A DNA stretch of 64,000 bases, taken from the NCBI GenBank assembly GCA_015655975.1, contig DVEP01000018.1, positions 104,764 through 168,763 on the forward strand, read 5' to 3'. The translations under genes were made by a program, and so were the position numbers. The stretch is from Eubacterium sp. Its GTDB lineage: Bacteria > Bacillota > Clostridia > Oscillospirales > Acutalibacteraceae. Below are positions 9,840-17,818 of the stretch, one piece after another (the stretch's first letter is position 1; the number at the start of each line of letters is the position of its first letter). The notes beneath the pieces were generated by a model, which saw nothing but the letters and a program-made list of their open reading frames with translations, had not been told where the DNA came from and did no database searches.

Positions 9840-11372
9840 TCACTTTTCCTCCTTCAAAATTGTCTGTGCAATCTTATCGCCGTATTGATAGTTAGGTCCG
9901 AACCCGCAAGTATTTACCCAACCGCTTGAAAAAGTAAGACCTTCAATAAACTCGTCTTGAGGGAAGAAAAATACACTCGACTTCAAATCTTGTTCATAGC
10001 CGTAAATTGCACCTCCCGGATGACCGAGATATCGCATATGAGTAAGAGGTGTAGCAACTTCCATTTCCTCAATATGTTCACGAATGCCCGGAAAACGCTT
10101 TTCAAGTCGTCTGATTACACCGTCTGCCGCATCATATTTTGCTTTATGATACTGTTCAGGAGTAAGTTTTTCCCAAGCTTCTCCATATTTCAAAGTTCCT
10201 GCCGTAATTATTGATGTACCTTCCGGAGAAACGCAAGGGTCGTCTATTGTATAGCAAGTTGCTACAATAGGGTCAACATCTGTATTTGTAAAATACGCAT
10301 TTTTAAAGTCTTTATTTGCGTCAAGACTGTCATAAATCAAATTGAACGAGTCGGTAAAACCGATTTCCTGAGGAGGACAGTCTAAGCCGATAAAACAAGT
10401 TAAAGCGGAAATACCTGTTGTGTAACTGCGGAAATATTTTCTGCATTCTTCGGGAACTTCTTCATCTTTAAGCAATCCTGCGTAAGTTTGTGTAGGAGAA
10501 ATGTTTGAAATGATTTTGCCGGCTTTAAAAATGCGTCCTTTTTCGTCTTCTATACCAACTGCTCTGCCGTTTTCAACGATAATTCTTTTTACACTGCAAT
10601 TAAGAAAAACATCGCTGCCGTTTTTTCTTATGCAGTCCATTATTCCCTGACTCATCACTTGGCTTCCGCCACGAAGATAGTAAGGCATATCAACAGTGTA
10701 AAGATACATACATCTTGCCAAAATTGAAAACGGAAATCTTTCAGGAGGCATACCCATAAAACACCAATATGCCGAAAGGCAGAGTTTTAACTCTTCGCTT
10801 TTGAAGAACTCATCCAAAACATCCTGAGTACTTCTCACACCGTACTTTGCCAAGACTTTATAAATTTTCGGAAAACCAGTTTTTGTGATAAATTTCTTTA
10901 ACTCAGACGGGTTTGCGGGACTGTTGGCGCTTTTTGCCAAGAAGTCTGCAATTTCTTCGTTAAATTTCCAAACCATATTTACATAGCGTCTTATCGCGTC
11001 TGCCTCTTGCGGAAATTCCTTGCACAACAAGTCAATAATACCGTTTTTATCAGCAGGCAATGCTACGCCTCTTCCGTCAGGAAGATTAACTTTGTACAAA
11101 GTTTCAATCGGAATCCAGTCAATAGAATCTTCTATTCCCCATTTTCTGAACAATTGTCTGGTTGGACCAGCATTTTCTTTTGTATTCATTCCGTTAAGTT
11201 GGTGAAGCGCTACTTCAAATTCAAACCTTCCTCTGCGAAAAGAAGTACCGCATCCTCCGGGAATATTGTGTTTTTCAAACACAGCAACTTTTTTGCCGTT
11301 TGATGACAATGTTGCAGCGCTTGCCAATCCGCCGTTACCGGCACCTATTACTATTACATCATACTTATTCAT
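9840..11372 (-). CDS. FAD-dependent oxidoreductase of the phytoene desaturase / carotenoid isomerase family
   Basis: A 510-residue flavoprotein. The N-terminal dinucleotide fold is clear (VIVIGAGNGGLASA, then the E of VFEKHNIPGGCGTSFRRG), and a C-terminal FAD motif region (GWVNTCGFGPNYQYGDKIA) closes the fold. It belongs to the CrtI/CrtISO/retinol-saturase superfamily, whose members desaturate, isomerise or saturate polyenes. No carotenoid genes (crtB, crtE) are near, and an anaerobe with an attached NAD(P)H-ferredoxin reductase suggests reduction of an unsaturated lipid-like substrate; this is inference. The start is ATG 11372 with GGGAGGG 6 nt upstream. Second gene of the four-gene operon. 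Confidence 0.85.
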   Translation of the reverse strand: MNKYDVIVIGAGNGGLASAATLSSNGKKVAVFEKHNIPGGCGTSFRRGRFEFEVALHQLNGMNTKENAGPTRQLFRKWGIEDSIDWIPIETLYKVNLPDGRGVALPADKNGIIDLLCKEFPQEADAIRRYVNMVWKFNEEIADFLAKSANSPANPSELKKFITKTGFPKIYKVLAKYGVRSTQDVLDEFFKSEELKLCLSAYWCFMGMPPERFPFSILARCMYLYTVDMPYYLRGGSQVMSQGIMDCIRKNGSDVFLNCSVKRIIVENGRAVGIEDEKGRIFKAGKIISNISPTQTYAGLLKDEEVPEECRKYFRSYTTGISALTCFIGLDCPPQEIGFTDSFNLIYDSLDANKDFKNAYFTNTDVDPIVATCYTIDDPCVSPEGTSIITAGTLKYGEAWEKLTPEQYHKAKYDAADGVIRRLEKRFPGIREHIEEMEVATPLTHMRYLGHPGGAIYGYEQDLKSSVFFFPQDEFIEGLTFSSGWVNTCGFGPNYQYGDKIAQTILKEEK

Positions 11373-11404
11373 ACAATGCCCTCCCGTTTTTATTCTTTGT
11401 TAAA

Positions 11405-12250
11405 TTATATAAAGTAAATTACTACAGGGACTGAAATAAGTATTAAATTCAGCACCATACAAGCAATTTGAACAGGTTTACTTTTTACTTTTTGAATAAA
11501 CTTTTCAAGTTTTTTGTTTTCTAATTTTTCTTCAATACCTTCTTTACAAGCAATTTGGAAAACTCCTCCGCAAGTCAGGCTGTTTGCTCTGAACATAAGC
11601 CAATATCCCGGATTCATAGTAAGAAGAACACTGATGATAGGCGAAGCCAAAATTCCGATATGTAAATAGCCGATAGAGTGTTTAAATTCTCCTACAACAA
11701 AGAGCCAGTTCCATATAGTATAGGCTGCAATCCAACAAATTGTACCAATCATAACAACTTCATTTGTTTCAAACAGCGTACCTGACGCATGACCTGCGTT
11801 TGCAGTATAAATACCGCTAAACGGACCTGTAACATTTGCAAACCACTCGCCTGACAAAGTGAATACAGAAGCACTGAGGCACAAGCCCGTAACGAAATTG
11901 AACGGCTGATGATTTTTCAAAAGGTCGGTCATTGTCGCTTCCATGCAGTTTATTGCAAGAAAAACCAAAACCAACTTGACAAAAAATTCACCGCTCATAA
12001 GTCCGAAAATCGGAAGCAAGATTAAAGCACGCATAATTACGAGTGTTGACAGCTTCAATCTTTCAAACATTACGGTTTTTAATTTAAACAGTACGATTAG
12101 CGGAAGCACTACATTGACAACAACATTTACCCAAAGAGGAAAATAAGATGTCAGCATTGACACAATGCAGATTAGAACAGTCCAAATTAAAAATGTCTGA
12201 GTTTGTCCTAATTTACCAAATGCTTTCCAAAAAAAGTTTTCTTTTTTCAT
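11405..12250 (-). CDS. Polytopic membrane protein A, paralogue of protein B
   Basis: A 281-residue integral membrane protein with seven to eight hydrophobic segments. It carries the same three motifs as protein B at nearly equal spacing: N101-x2-E104-A105-x3-D109, W173-x2-A176-Y177-x2-W180-N181 and G215-x-W217-L218-x2-R221-A222-x2-L225. Conserved charged and aromatic residues inside membrane segments suggest a functional site rather than a plain anchor. It is the first gene of the leftward operon; AAGGG precedes ATG 12250, and the operator and promoter lie directly upstream. Function unknown. Confidence 0.7.
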   Translation of the reverse strand: MKKENFFWKAFGKLGQTQTFLIWTVLICIVSMLTSYFPLWVNVVVNVVLPLIVLFKLKTVMFERLKLSTLVIMRALILLPIFGLMSGEFFVKLVLVFLAINCMEATMTDLLKNHQPFNFVTGLCLSASVFTLSGEWFANVTGPFSGIYTANAGHASGTLFETNEVVMIGTICWIAAYTIWNWLFVVGEFKHSIGYLHIGILASPIISVLLTMNPGYWLMFRANSLTCGGVFQIACKEGIEEKLENKKLEKFIQKVKSKPVQIACMVLNLILISVPVVIYFI

Positions 12251-12274
12251 AGTTACCCTTCTTTCAAAAATTTG

Positions 12275-12285
12275 TGGTCAGACCA
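12275..12285. promoter_or_regulatory. GntR/FadR-type operator of the redox operon
   Basis: TGGTCAGACCA is a perfect palindrome around a central base and fits the E. coli FadR consensus TGGTCNGACCA. It lies between the predicted start of the leftward transcript (about 12291) and the ribosome site of gene A, so binding by the neighbouring GntR protein would block transcription. Confidence 0.7.
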
Positions 12286-12298
12286 ACACTTCGTCAAA

Positions 12299-12327
12299 AT
12301 AATAACACACTCTTTTTATTAATTCAA
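12299..12327 (-). promoter_or_regulatory. Promoter of the redox/membrane operon
   Basis: On the minus strand TTGAAT (12322-12327), a 17-bp spacer and TATTAT (12299-12304) form a good sigma-A promoter, placing the start near 12291, immediately before the operator. Confidence 0.7.
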
Positions 12328-12400
12328 TAGTTTTTTAACAATTTTTTAAAATTTTTTGTTTAATTTGAATACAGTGATTTTCAAGCATCAAGAATAATTA

Positions 12401-12442
12401 TTGATAATGTACATAATTAGTGTTACTATATGTTAATGTACA
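12401..12442 (+). promoter_or_regulatory. gntR promoter with direct repeats
   Basis: TTGATA (12401-12406), 17 bp, TACTAT (12424-12429). The 9-mer TAATGTACA occurs twice, at 12405-12413 (inside the promoter) and 12434-12442 (around the expected start), 29 bp apart. This may be a second regulatory site; its protein is unknown. Confidence 0.5.
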
Positions 12443-12467
12443 AAAAACAAAAGGAGAGTCTAAAACT

Positions 12468-13172
12468 ATGCCGTTTCAAAAAATAGTCATACCCACAATG
12501 AAAGAGATGTTTATACAACAACTCGAGGCGATGATTTTATCCGGAGAACTCCAACCCGGTGAAAAACTTCCAAATGAGCGTGAACTTGCCGCAAAAATGA
12601 ATGTAAGCAGAACAATTGCAAATTCAGGAATACAGGAACTTGCACGCAACGGTTTTGTTTCCATTGTTCCGAGAAAAGGTACTTTTGTGAACAACTATCT
12701 TCAAGAAGGAAATTTGGGTACTTTAACTTCGATTGTAAGATACAATAACGGTCATTTCAGCAAGGAGTTGCTGAATTCACTTATAGAATACAGAATAATA
12801 AATGAAAGCAAGTGTGCTTATTTAGCCGCCAAAAATCATAGCGATGAAGATATTGAGATTTTACAAAGTTTAATGAAAAAGTTGAAAAACTGCCAAACAA
12901 CAGATAAAGCTGTCCAAACCAGCATTAAAATACACCACGCAATATTTACTGCAACACACAATATTATTTTTCCTATGGTTTACAACACTTTCGGAGAAAT
13001 ACTTGAATCGCTCACACAACTGCTTTTTCAGTATTTAGAACGAGAAAAGGCGTACGCCGAACTTTCAGACATCATATCTGCAATCAAAGACAGCAACGCG
13101 GAAGAGGCAGAAGCGCGTATGAAAAACTACTCTGATTATTGCAGTGAAATCATAGCGAAAAACTACCGTTAA
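12468..13172 (+). CDS. GntR family regulator (FadR subfamily) of the redox operon
   Basis: A 234-residue regulator. Residues 10-75 are a winged helix of GntR type (LSGELQPGEKLPNERELAAKM, then VSRTIANSGIQELARNG and a PRKGTFV wing). The remainder is an all-helical FCD-like ligand domain; the HHAIFTATHN stretch is where FadR-type proteins bind a metal or acid ligand. It is divergent from the redox operon and separated by 217 bp containing a perfect FadR-like operator, so it very likely controls that operon. The start ATG 12468 follows AAAGGAGAG; an upstream GTG at 12420 has no ribosome site. A terminator follows. Confidence 0.9.
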   Translation: MPFQKIVIPTMKEMFIQQLEAMILSGELQPGEKLPNERELAAKMNVSRTIANSGIQELARNGFVSIVPRKGTFVNNYLQEGNLGTLTSIVRYNNGHFSKELLNSLIEYRIINESKCAYLAAKNHSDEDIEILQSLMKKLKNCQTTDKAVQTSIKIHHAIFTATHNIIFPMVYNTFGEILESLTQLLFQYLEREKAYAELSDIISAIKDSNAEEAEARMKNYSDYCSEIIAKNYR

Positions 13173-13246
13173 AAAGTTTGTTTTGTTTGCTGACATCTGT
13201 AAAACACAACTTACAGATGTTATAATAAAGCAAACTTTTTTAATTT
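13171..13246 (+). terminator. Terminator after gntR
   Basis: A two-part stem: GTTTGCT/AGCAAAC outside and ACATCTGTAA/TTACAGATGT inside, ending in CTTTTTT. It can isolate gntR from rluA. Confidence 0.75.
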
Positions 13247-13259
13247 ATTTGCTTTTATA

Positions 13260-13287
13260 TTTACATTTTCTGATTTTAATGTATAAT
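13260..13287 (+). promoter_or_regulatory. Promoter placed directly before the rluA-type start codon
   Basis: TTTACA (13260-13265), 16 bp, TATAAT (13282-13287). Only 7 nt separate the -10 box from ATG 13295, so the transcript should begin at or next to the start codon. Confidence 0.65.
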
Positions 13288-13294
13288 AAAAGGT

Positions 13295-14227
13295 ATGAAA
13301 AATTTAACCGTAACAAAAAACGATGCAAATCAAAGACTTGACCGTTTTTTGATGAAAACATATTGTACATTGCCGAAATCAATAATGTACAAATACATAA
13401 GAAAAAAAAGTATAAAAGTTAATAAAAAAAGAGCTGTGCCCGAGCAAATTTTAAACGAAGGCGACTTGATTGAACTCTATATCAACGACGAATTTCTTTG
13501 TGAAAAAAAACACAACTATGACTTTTTAAAAGCGTCAAAAAAGCTTGAAATTGTGTATGAAGATGACAATATCATTGTCATTGACAAACCGATAGGACTT
13601 CTTTGCCATCCCGATAAAAGCGAATTTACCGACACTGCAATCTCAAGAATCAAGCGATACCTATATGAAGAAAAAAAGTGGAATCCCGATGAGTCCAAAG
13701 GCTTTTCTCCGTCAATCTGCAACAGGCTTGACAGAAACACAAGAGGTCTTGTGATTGCCGCTAAAAACGCCGAAAGTTTAAGAATAATAAATGATAAAAT
13801 CAAAAGCAGGGAAATTTCAAAATACTATCTTGCAATTCTTGACGGAATACCTAAAGAAAAAGAAGGTACTATAAAAGGTTTTTTAACCAAAAATGAAAAG
13901 AAAAACAAAGTTTCTTTTTCTCCTGAAAAAACAGAAAATTCAAAAAGCAGTGAAACAAGATACAAAATTCTTGACACAAAGGGAAGCAAATCACTTGCTG
14001 AAATTGAACTCATTACAGGCAGAACTCACCAAATTCGCGTTCACTTTGCGTCAATCGGCTGTCCGCTTTGCGATGACGGAAAGTACGGAAAAGAGCAAGG
14101 ACGATACCGTCAAAAACTGTTTGCCTATAAACTTGCGTTTGACTTTAAAACAGATGCAAAAGAATTAAACTATTTAAACAAAAAAGAAATTGTTGCTTCG
14201 ACAAATATTTTTTTAAAGGAGTTTTAA
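13295..14227 (+). CDS. RluA family pseudouridine synthase
   Basis: A 310-residue protein with an N-terminal S4 RNA-binding domain (NDANQRLDRFL at the start) and a catalytic domain with NRLDRNTRGLVIAAK, whose Asp is the conserved nucleophile, and LITGRTHQIRVHFASIG. Family enzymes convert uridine to pseudouridine in 23S rRNA or tRNA; the target site is not predictable here. The first codon fits the S4 domain start exactly, yet there is no room for a leader or ribosome site given the promoter, so it may be a leaderless message. It is followed after 1 bp by a small membrane protein gene. Confidence 0.93.
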   Translation: MKNLTVTKNDANQRLDRFLMKTYCTLPKSIMYKYIRKKSIKVNKKRAVPEQILNEGDLIELYINDEFLCEKKHNYDFLKASKKLEIVYEDDNIIVIDKPIGLLCHPDKSEFTDTAISRIKRYLYEEKKWNPDESKGFSPSICNRLDRNTRGLVIAAKNAESLRIINDKIKSREISKYYLAILDGIPKEKEGTIKGFLTKNEKKNKVSFSPEKTENSKSSETRYKILDTKGSKSLAEIELITGRTHQIRVHFASIGCPLCDDGKYGKEQGRYRQKLFAYKLAFDFKTDAKELNYLNKKEIVASTNIFLKEF

Positions 14228-14228
14228 A

Positions 14229-14786
14229 ATGAAAGAAAAGTGTGAAAGATTTATACGAATCATATCTCCGCTGACCGTTATTACAATATTCATTGCTGAC
14301 ATAGCGGTAATTTTTTTCGCCGTTTTCGCAGTAAAAAAACTTATGGAAGCGCCGTCAGGAATGTTGATTGTGATGTCAATTCTTGAACTTTTGGCAATTG
14401 TAGTAGCCGTACTTGTAACAAAGCAGGTATTTTCCGAAGGTATTGCCTTTCGAGATGACGAATTTGAATTTGTAGGTCTTGATGACAAAAATGTTTTTGA
14501 ATATGAAAACATTTACAATGTAACTTACGAAAAAGATACAAAAGTAAGTTTTGTCAAAAATTTCATTGACCGACACTCAATAATCTATTTAGAGGACAAA
14601 AACCACAACATCACATCCATTGACATCGGTCTGACCACGAAATACACAACTGAATTGGTTGCAAAAGAAATTTGTGAAAGGTGCAATATAGAGTTTGTAC
14701 CGCACAAACCCGACGAAAAATTTTCTTTCAAAAAGAAAAAACAAAACAACAAAGAAAATAACGGCAACAATAACGATAACAATTAA
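14229..14786 (+). CDS. Small two-helix membrane protein with cytoplasmic domain, unknown function
   Basis: A 185-residue protein that I do not recognise. Two hydrophobic segments lie at about residues 12-36 and 43-66, followed by a predicted mixed alpha/beta soluble region (residues 72-160; F-E-NIYNVTYEKD, then IYLEDKNHNITSIDIG) that looks like a bacterial PH-like domain. The tail is Lys- then Asn-rich and disordered. The ribosome site AAAGGAG overlaps the end of the rluA gene and the start lies 1 bp after its stop, so the two are one transcript. A translocase gene follows after 21 bp. Confidence 0.65.
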   Translation: MKEKCERFIRIISPLTVITIFIADIAVIFFAVFAVKKLMEAPSGMLIVMSILELLAIVVAVLVTKQVFSEGIAFRDDEFEFVGLDDKNVFEYENIYNVTYEKDTKVSFVKNFIDRHSIIYLEDKNHNITSIDIGLTTKYTTELVAKEICERCNIEFVPHKPDEKFSFKKKKQNNKENNGNNNDNN

Positions 14787-14807
14787 AAATTGATACAAGG
14801 TGAAATT

Positions 14808-15719
14808 ATGCAAAAAAAATCTAAAGCATGGCTAAGCCATTTAGTAGTCGCGCTCAAAGGTATGTGGATTGGCGGAACAATGACAGTACCGGGAGTAAGC
14901 GGAGGCTCAATGGCAATACTTTTGGGAATTTATGACAGGTTGATTTTCTCCATAAGCAAATTCACAAAAGATATTAAAAACAATATTATTTTTCTCGTAG
15001 AGTTCGTACTAGGAGCAGGCGTAGGTCTTGTTCTGTTTTCACAATTTATACTTATGTTACTTCAAAAGTACACAATGCCGACAAGTTACTTTTTCTTGGG
15101 CGCAGTTGCAGGCGGTATTCCGCTCATCATCAAAGAAGCAAACATCAAGAAAAGTGATTTAATCAACAAAAAAACAGGAAAATACGACCACTACACAGTC
15201 GGAAAAGTTCTGCTGTACATTTTATACGCAGGAATAGGAATTGGCTTGGTTTATCTCATTTCTCTCATACCCGAAGGTGTTTTTGCCGCCAACGATTCAG
15301 GTGTTCAAAACTTTCTAATTAAAATTGCGGGCGGATTTATTGTAGCAATCGCGCTTGTTTTACCCGGCATTTCTGTTTCCCAAATGTTGCTTATGCTCGG
15401 GCTTTACGAAGAGGTATTCGGCTCAATTAAAAACCTTGATATTTTGCCTCTCATTCCTCTCGCAATCGGTCTTGCAGCGGGAATAATATTAACAACGCTT
15501 GCAATAGGAAAAGCGATTGAAAAACATCCGCAGGCAACATACATCATAGTTTTCGGCTTTGTTCTCGGAAGTTTACCCGAACTTTTCCCGGGCATGCCGA
15601 ACGGCTCAGAAATTTTCATTTGTCTGCTGACGGCAATTTTAGGTTTCGCAGTTATAATGCTCATTATGAAAGGCAGCGACGCCGCAGACAAAGTATCTAA
15701 AGAAAATAATGATAAATAA
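14808..15719 (+). CDS. DUF368 membrane protein, PopT-type undecaprenyl phosphate translocase
   Basis: A 303-residue polytopic membrane protein with the two repeats of DUF368: GVSGGSMAILLGIYDRLI near residue 30 and LPGISVSQMLLMLGLYE near residue 185, each a re-entrant glycine-rich motif at the end of a helix pair. DUF368 proteins (PopT) have been shown to return undecaprenyl phosphate to the inner face of the membrane for reuse in wall synthesis. The start is ATG 14808 with AAGGTGA 4 nt upstream; the GTG/ATT region before it lacks a site. The last gene of the rluA transcript, closed by a strong terminator. Confidence 0.85.
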   Translation: MQKKSKAWLSHLVVALKGMWIGGTMTVPGVSGGSMAILLGIYDRLIFSISKFTKDIKNNIIFLVEFVLGAGVGLVLFSQFILMLLQKYTMPTSYFFLGAVAGGIPLIIKEANIKKSDLINKKTGKYDHYTVGKVLLYILYAGIGIGLVYLISLIPEGVFAANDSGVQNFLIKIAGGFIVAIALVLPGISVSQMLLMLGLYEEVFGSIKNLDILPLIPLAIGLAAGIILTTLAIGKAIEKHPQATYIIVFGFVLGSLPELFPGMPNGSEIFICLLTAILGFAVIMLIMKGSDAADKVSKENNDK

Positions 15720-15765
15720 GAAAGCGACGCAGTTCATTGAATGAAACTGCGTCGCTTTCTTTTTA
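15720..15765. terminator. Bidirectional terminator between popT-like gene and lipoprotein gene
   Basis: Perfect 15-bp stem (15720-15734 with 15745-15759) containing AAGCGACGCAGTT, followed by CTTTTT on the plus strand and TT-rich sequence on the other. Serves both convergent genes. Confidence 0.9.
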
Positions 15766-15770
15766 TGTAT

Positions 15771-16271
15771 TTACTGTAAAAAATTTATTTGAAGATTTGC
15801 TGTTTCAAAAACTATTGAAACCAACTCATCCTGATTATTTTGAAATATAACAAAAGGTCCTAAATCTGTTTTGCCGTAGTATTTATATCCTCCGTCAACT
15901 TTTTTAGCATTCAGATTTTCAACGCTTTCAATATACAAAAAAGCATTGTACAGAGCAACACAGGAATTATTTTTGTTTATATTATTGATATCCATTGTTT
16001 CGCTTATTTCGTTGCTTTTAACAATAAAATTGTTTTTTACACACTGCATTACCATTCCGCTTGCTTCGGTAGATTTTACCGTTACAGAAACGGAAGCGTC
16101 TTTTTTTCGACATATTTTGCATTCATAAGAAAAATCGCCCGTATTAACCACTGCGTCGCTTTCAAAAGCAGTAGTCAACACGGGCGAAAAACTCTGTTTT
16201 TCACAAGCCGTAAAATTTAACATTAACAAAAATATTGCAAACAACAAAGCAGAAATCTTTTTCAAAAGCAA
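15771..16271 (-). CDS. Putative lipoprotein, unknown function
   Basis: A 166-residue protein with a type II signal peptide: two Lys, a hydrophobic core and a lipobox ending FTAC near residue 23. It would be lipid-anchored on the outer face of the membrane. The mature part is mostly beta and includes a CxxC pair (CKICRKK); no family was recognised. The start is uncertain: only TTG codons (16271 or 16265) are available, with AAGAAG upstream. It lies 8 bp after the nnrE/D stop, so it is probably cotranscribed with that gene. Confidence 0.65.
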   Translation of the reverse strand: MLLKKISALLFAIFLLMLNFTACEKQSFSPVLTTAFESDAVVNTGDFSYECKICRKKDASVSVTVKSTEASGMVMQCVKNNFIVKSNEISETMDINNINKNNSCVALYNAFLYIESVENLNAKKVDGGYKYYGKTDLGPFVIFQNNQDELVSIVFETANLQINFLQ

Positions 16272-16279
16272 GCACTTCT

Positions 16280-17791
16280 TTACTCAAATTCTGACATCAT
16301 TGCTCCGAGAAGTTCTGCCATATCCGAAGAAGTCATACCTCTTTGCGACAACTCTCTTGCAGTTATATCGCCACACATACCGTGAACAAAAACTGCAGTT
16401 TTAGCCGCCTCCAAAGGAGACATTTTTTGCGCAATAAACGAACCTATCATACCTGCCAAAAGGTCGCCCGTACCTGCTTTTGCCATGCCGGGATTGCCCG
16501 TTGTATTTACAAAAACTTCTTTACCGTCCGTAACTATTGTATTTGCGCCTTTAAGCACAACAATCGTTTTTGTCTTTTCTGCAAAAGTTTTGGCACAGCC
16601 TATTCGGTCTTTTTGTACTGTCGAGACATCTTTACCGACAAGGCGCGCCATTTCGCCCGGATGAGGAGTAAGAACTACTGTTGAAGCGATGCCCTCAAGT
16701 AATTCTATGCGTTTAGATACTATATTTATTCCGTCAGCATCCAAAACTACGGGACACTTTGCTTTTTTTAAGACTTGCGACACCAAAACTTCGGTATCGT
16801 CATTGACATCTATACCACAGCCGACAACTATACTGTCAGCCCAATCTAACTCGGGCAGCAGCGAATTTACACAACCCATTGAAAAGGTTTTTTCACTATT
16901 TTCCGCTAAAGGCAGAAACAGTGATTCGCACAACTGTGACGCGTACGGAACATAGCACGATTTCGGAAACGCGCATTTTAAAAGACCTACGCCCGTTTTC
17001 AGAGCGCCTTTAGCGCAGATGATGCCTGCGCCTGTCATTTTTTGACTTGAGCAAATATTTAACTGATGCCCAAAATTACCCTTATTTGAATTCAATGCAC
17101 GCGGTCGAAAATTTTCTGCAATTTCTTTTTTAGTTATGGTTTTAGCGTATTTTTCTCTATAACAATCTTGAGGTATCCCTATATCTACCGTTTTGACTTC
17201 TCCGCAATAAATATTTCCGGGCGGTAAAATATGACCGTACTTCAAAGTTGAGATGGCGATTGTAAATTCTGCCGAAACACACTTACCCTCTACACTGCCG
17301 TCAGTGGCATTCACACCGCTCGGAATATCAATTGAAATGATATGAGCATTGCTTTCATTTATCATATCAAACGCAGTGTCAAAAGGCTGCTGTGCTTTTC
17401 CGTGAAAACCGATACCGAACACGCAGTCAACAACAAACGGCGATTTAATGTAGCCGATTTCATCAATATTAAACACATTGATTTTATCTTCTTTCATTTG
17501 CTCAAAATACATCAACGGTTCAGCGGTTTGAGGAACTTTGTCAACTAAAATAACCTCAACTTCACAACCATAGCGTTTCAACAAAGACGCTATAACAAAA
17601 CCGTCGCCTGCATTTTTTCCGTTTCCGCAAACTATCGACACTTTTGCACCTATGAGTTGCTCACCGTATTTCTTACAGATTGCAAAAAAGCACTTTTCCC
17701 CTGCTTTTTTCATTAATTCTGCTTCGCTGAAATACTTTGCAAATGAATTTTTTTCAACTTCTCTGATTTCCTGAGCCGTTAAAATTTTCAT
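16280..17791 (-). CDS. nnr: Bifunctional NAD(P)H-hydrate epimerase / ADP-dependent dehydratase
   Basis: A 503-residue fusion. Residues 1-215 are the YjeF_N epimerase (VSIVCGNGKNAGDGFVIASLL, then VDCVFGIGFHG and SIDIPSGVNATDG). Residues 225-500 are the ribokinase-like dehydratase (VLTPHPGEMARL, ending with the nucleotide motif AGTGDLLAGMIGS). Together they repair hydrated NADH and NADPH. The length is normal for the fused form. It sits 27 bp after acpS in the lacZ-acpS-nnr-lipoprotein series; nnr and acpS adjacency is common in Firmicutes. Confidence 0.96.
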   Translation of the reverse strand: MKILTAQEIREVEKNSFAKYFSEAELMKKAGEKCFFAICKKYGEQLIGAKVSIVCGNGKNAGDGFVIASLLKRYGCEVEVILVDKVPQTAEPLMYFEQMKEDKINVFNIDEIGYIKSPFVVDCVFGIGFHGKAQQPFDTAFDMINESNAHIISIDIPSGVNATDGSVEGKCVSAEFTIAISTLKYGHILPPGNIYCGEVKTVDIGIPQDCYREKYAKTITKKEIAENFRPRALNSNKGNFGHQLNICSSQKMTGAGIICAKGALKTGVGLLKCAFPKSCYVPYASQLCESLFLPLAENSEKTFSMGCVNSLLPELDWADSIVVGCGIDVNDDTEVLVSQVLKKAKCPVVLDADGINIVSKRIELLEGIASTVVLTPHPGEMARLVGKDVSTVQKDRIGCAKTFAEKTKTIVVLKGANTIVTDGKEVFVNTTGNPGMAKAGTGDLLAGMIGSFIAQKMSPLEAAKTAVFVHGMCGDITARELSQRGMTSSDMAELLGAMMSEFE

Positions 17792-17818
17792 TAAATCACC
17801 CCTTTTGCTTATTTAATT

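Noticed and set aside
9840..11372. Carotenoid biosynthesis gene (true phytoene desaturase)
   Set aside because: No phytoene synthase or prenyl transferase nearby; the family is broad and the linked reductase suggests a different, reductive chemistry.
12310..12360. Rex-like TTAACA words upstream of the GntR-controlled operon
   Set aside because: They are in T-rich sequence, are single half-sites and lie upstream of the promoter without a paired half.
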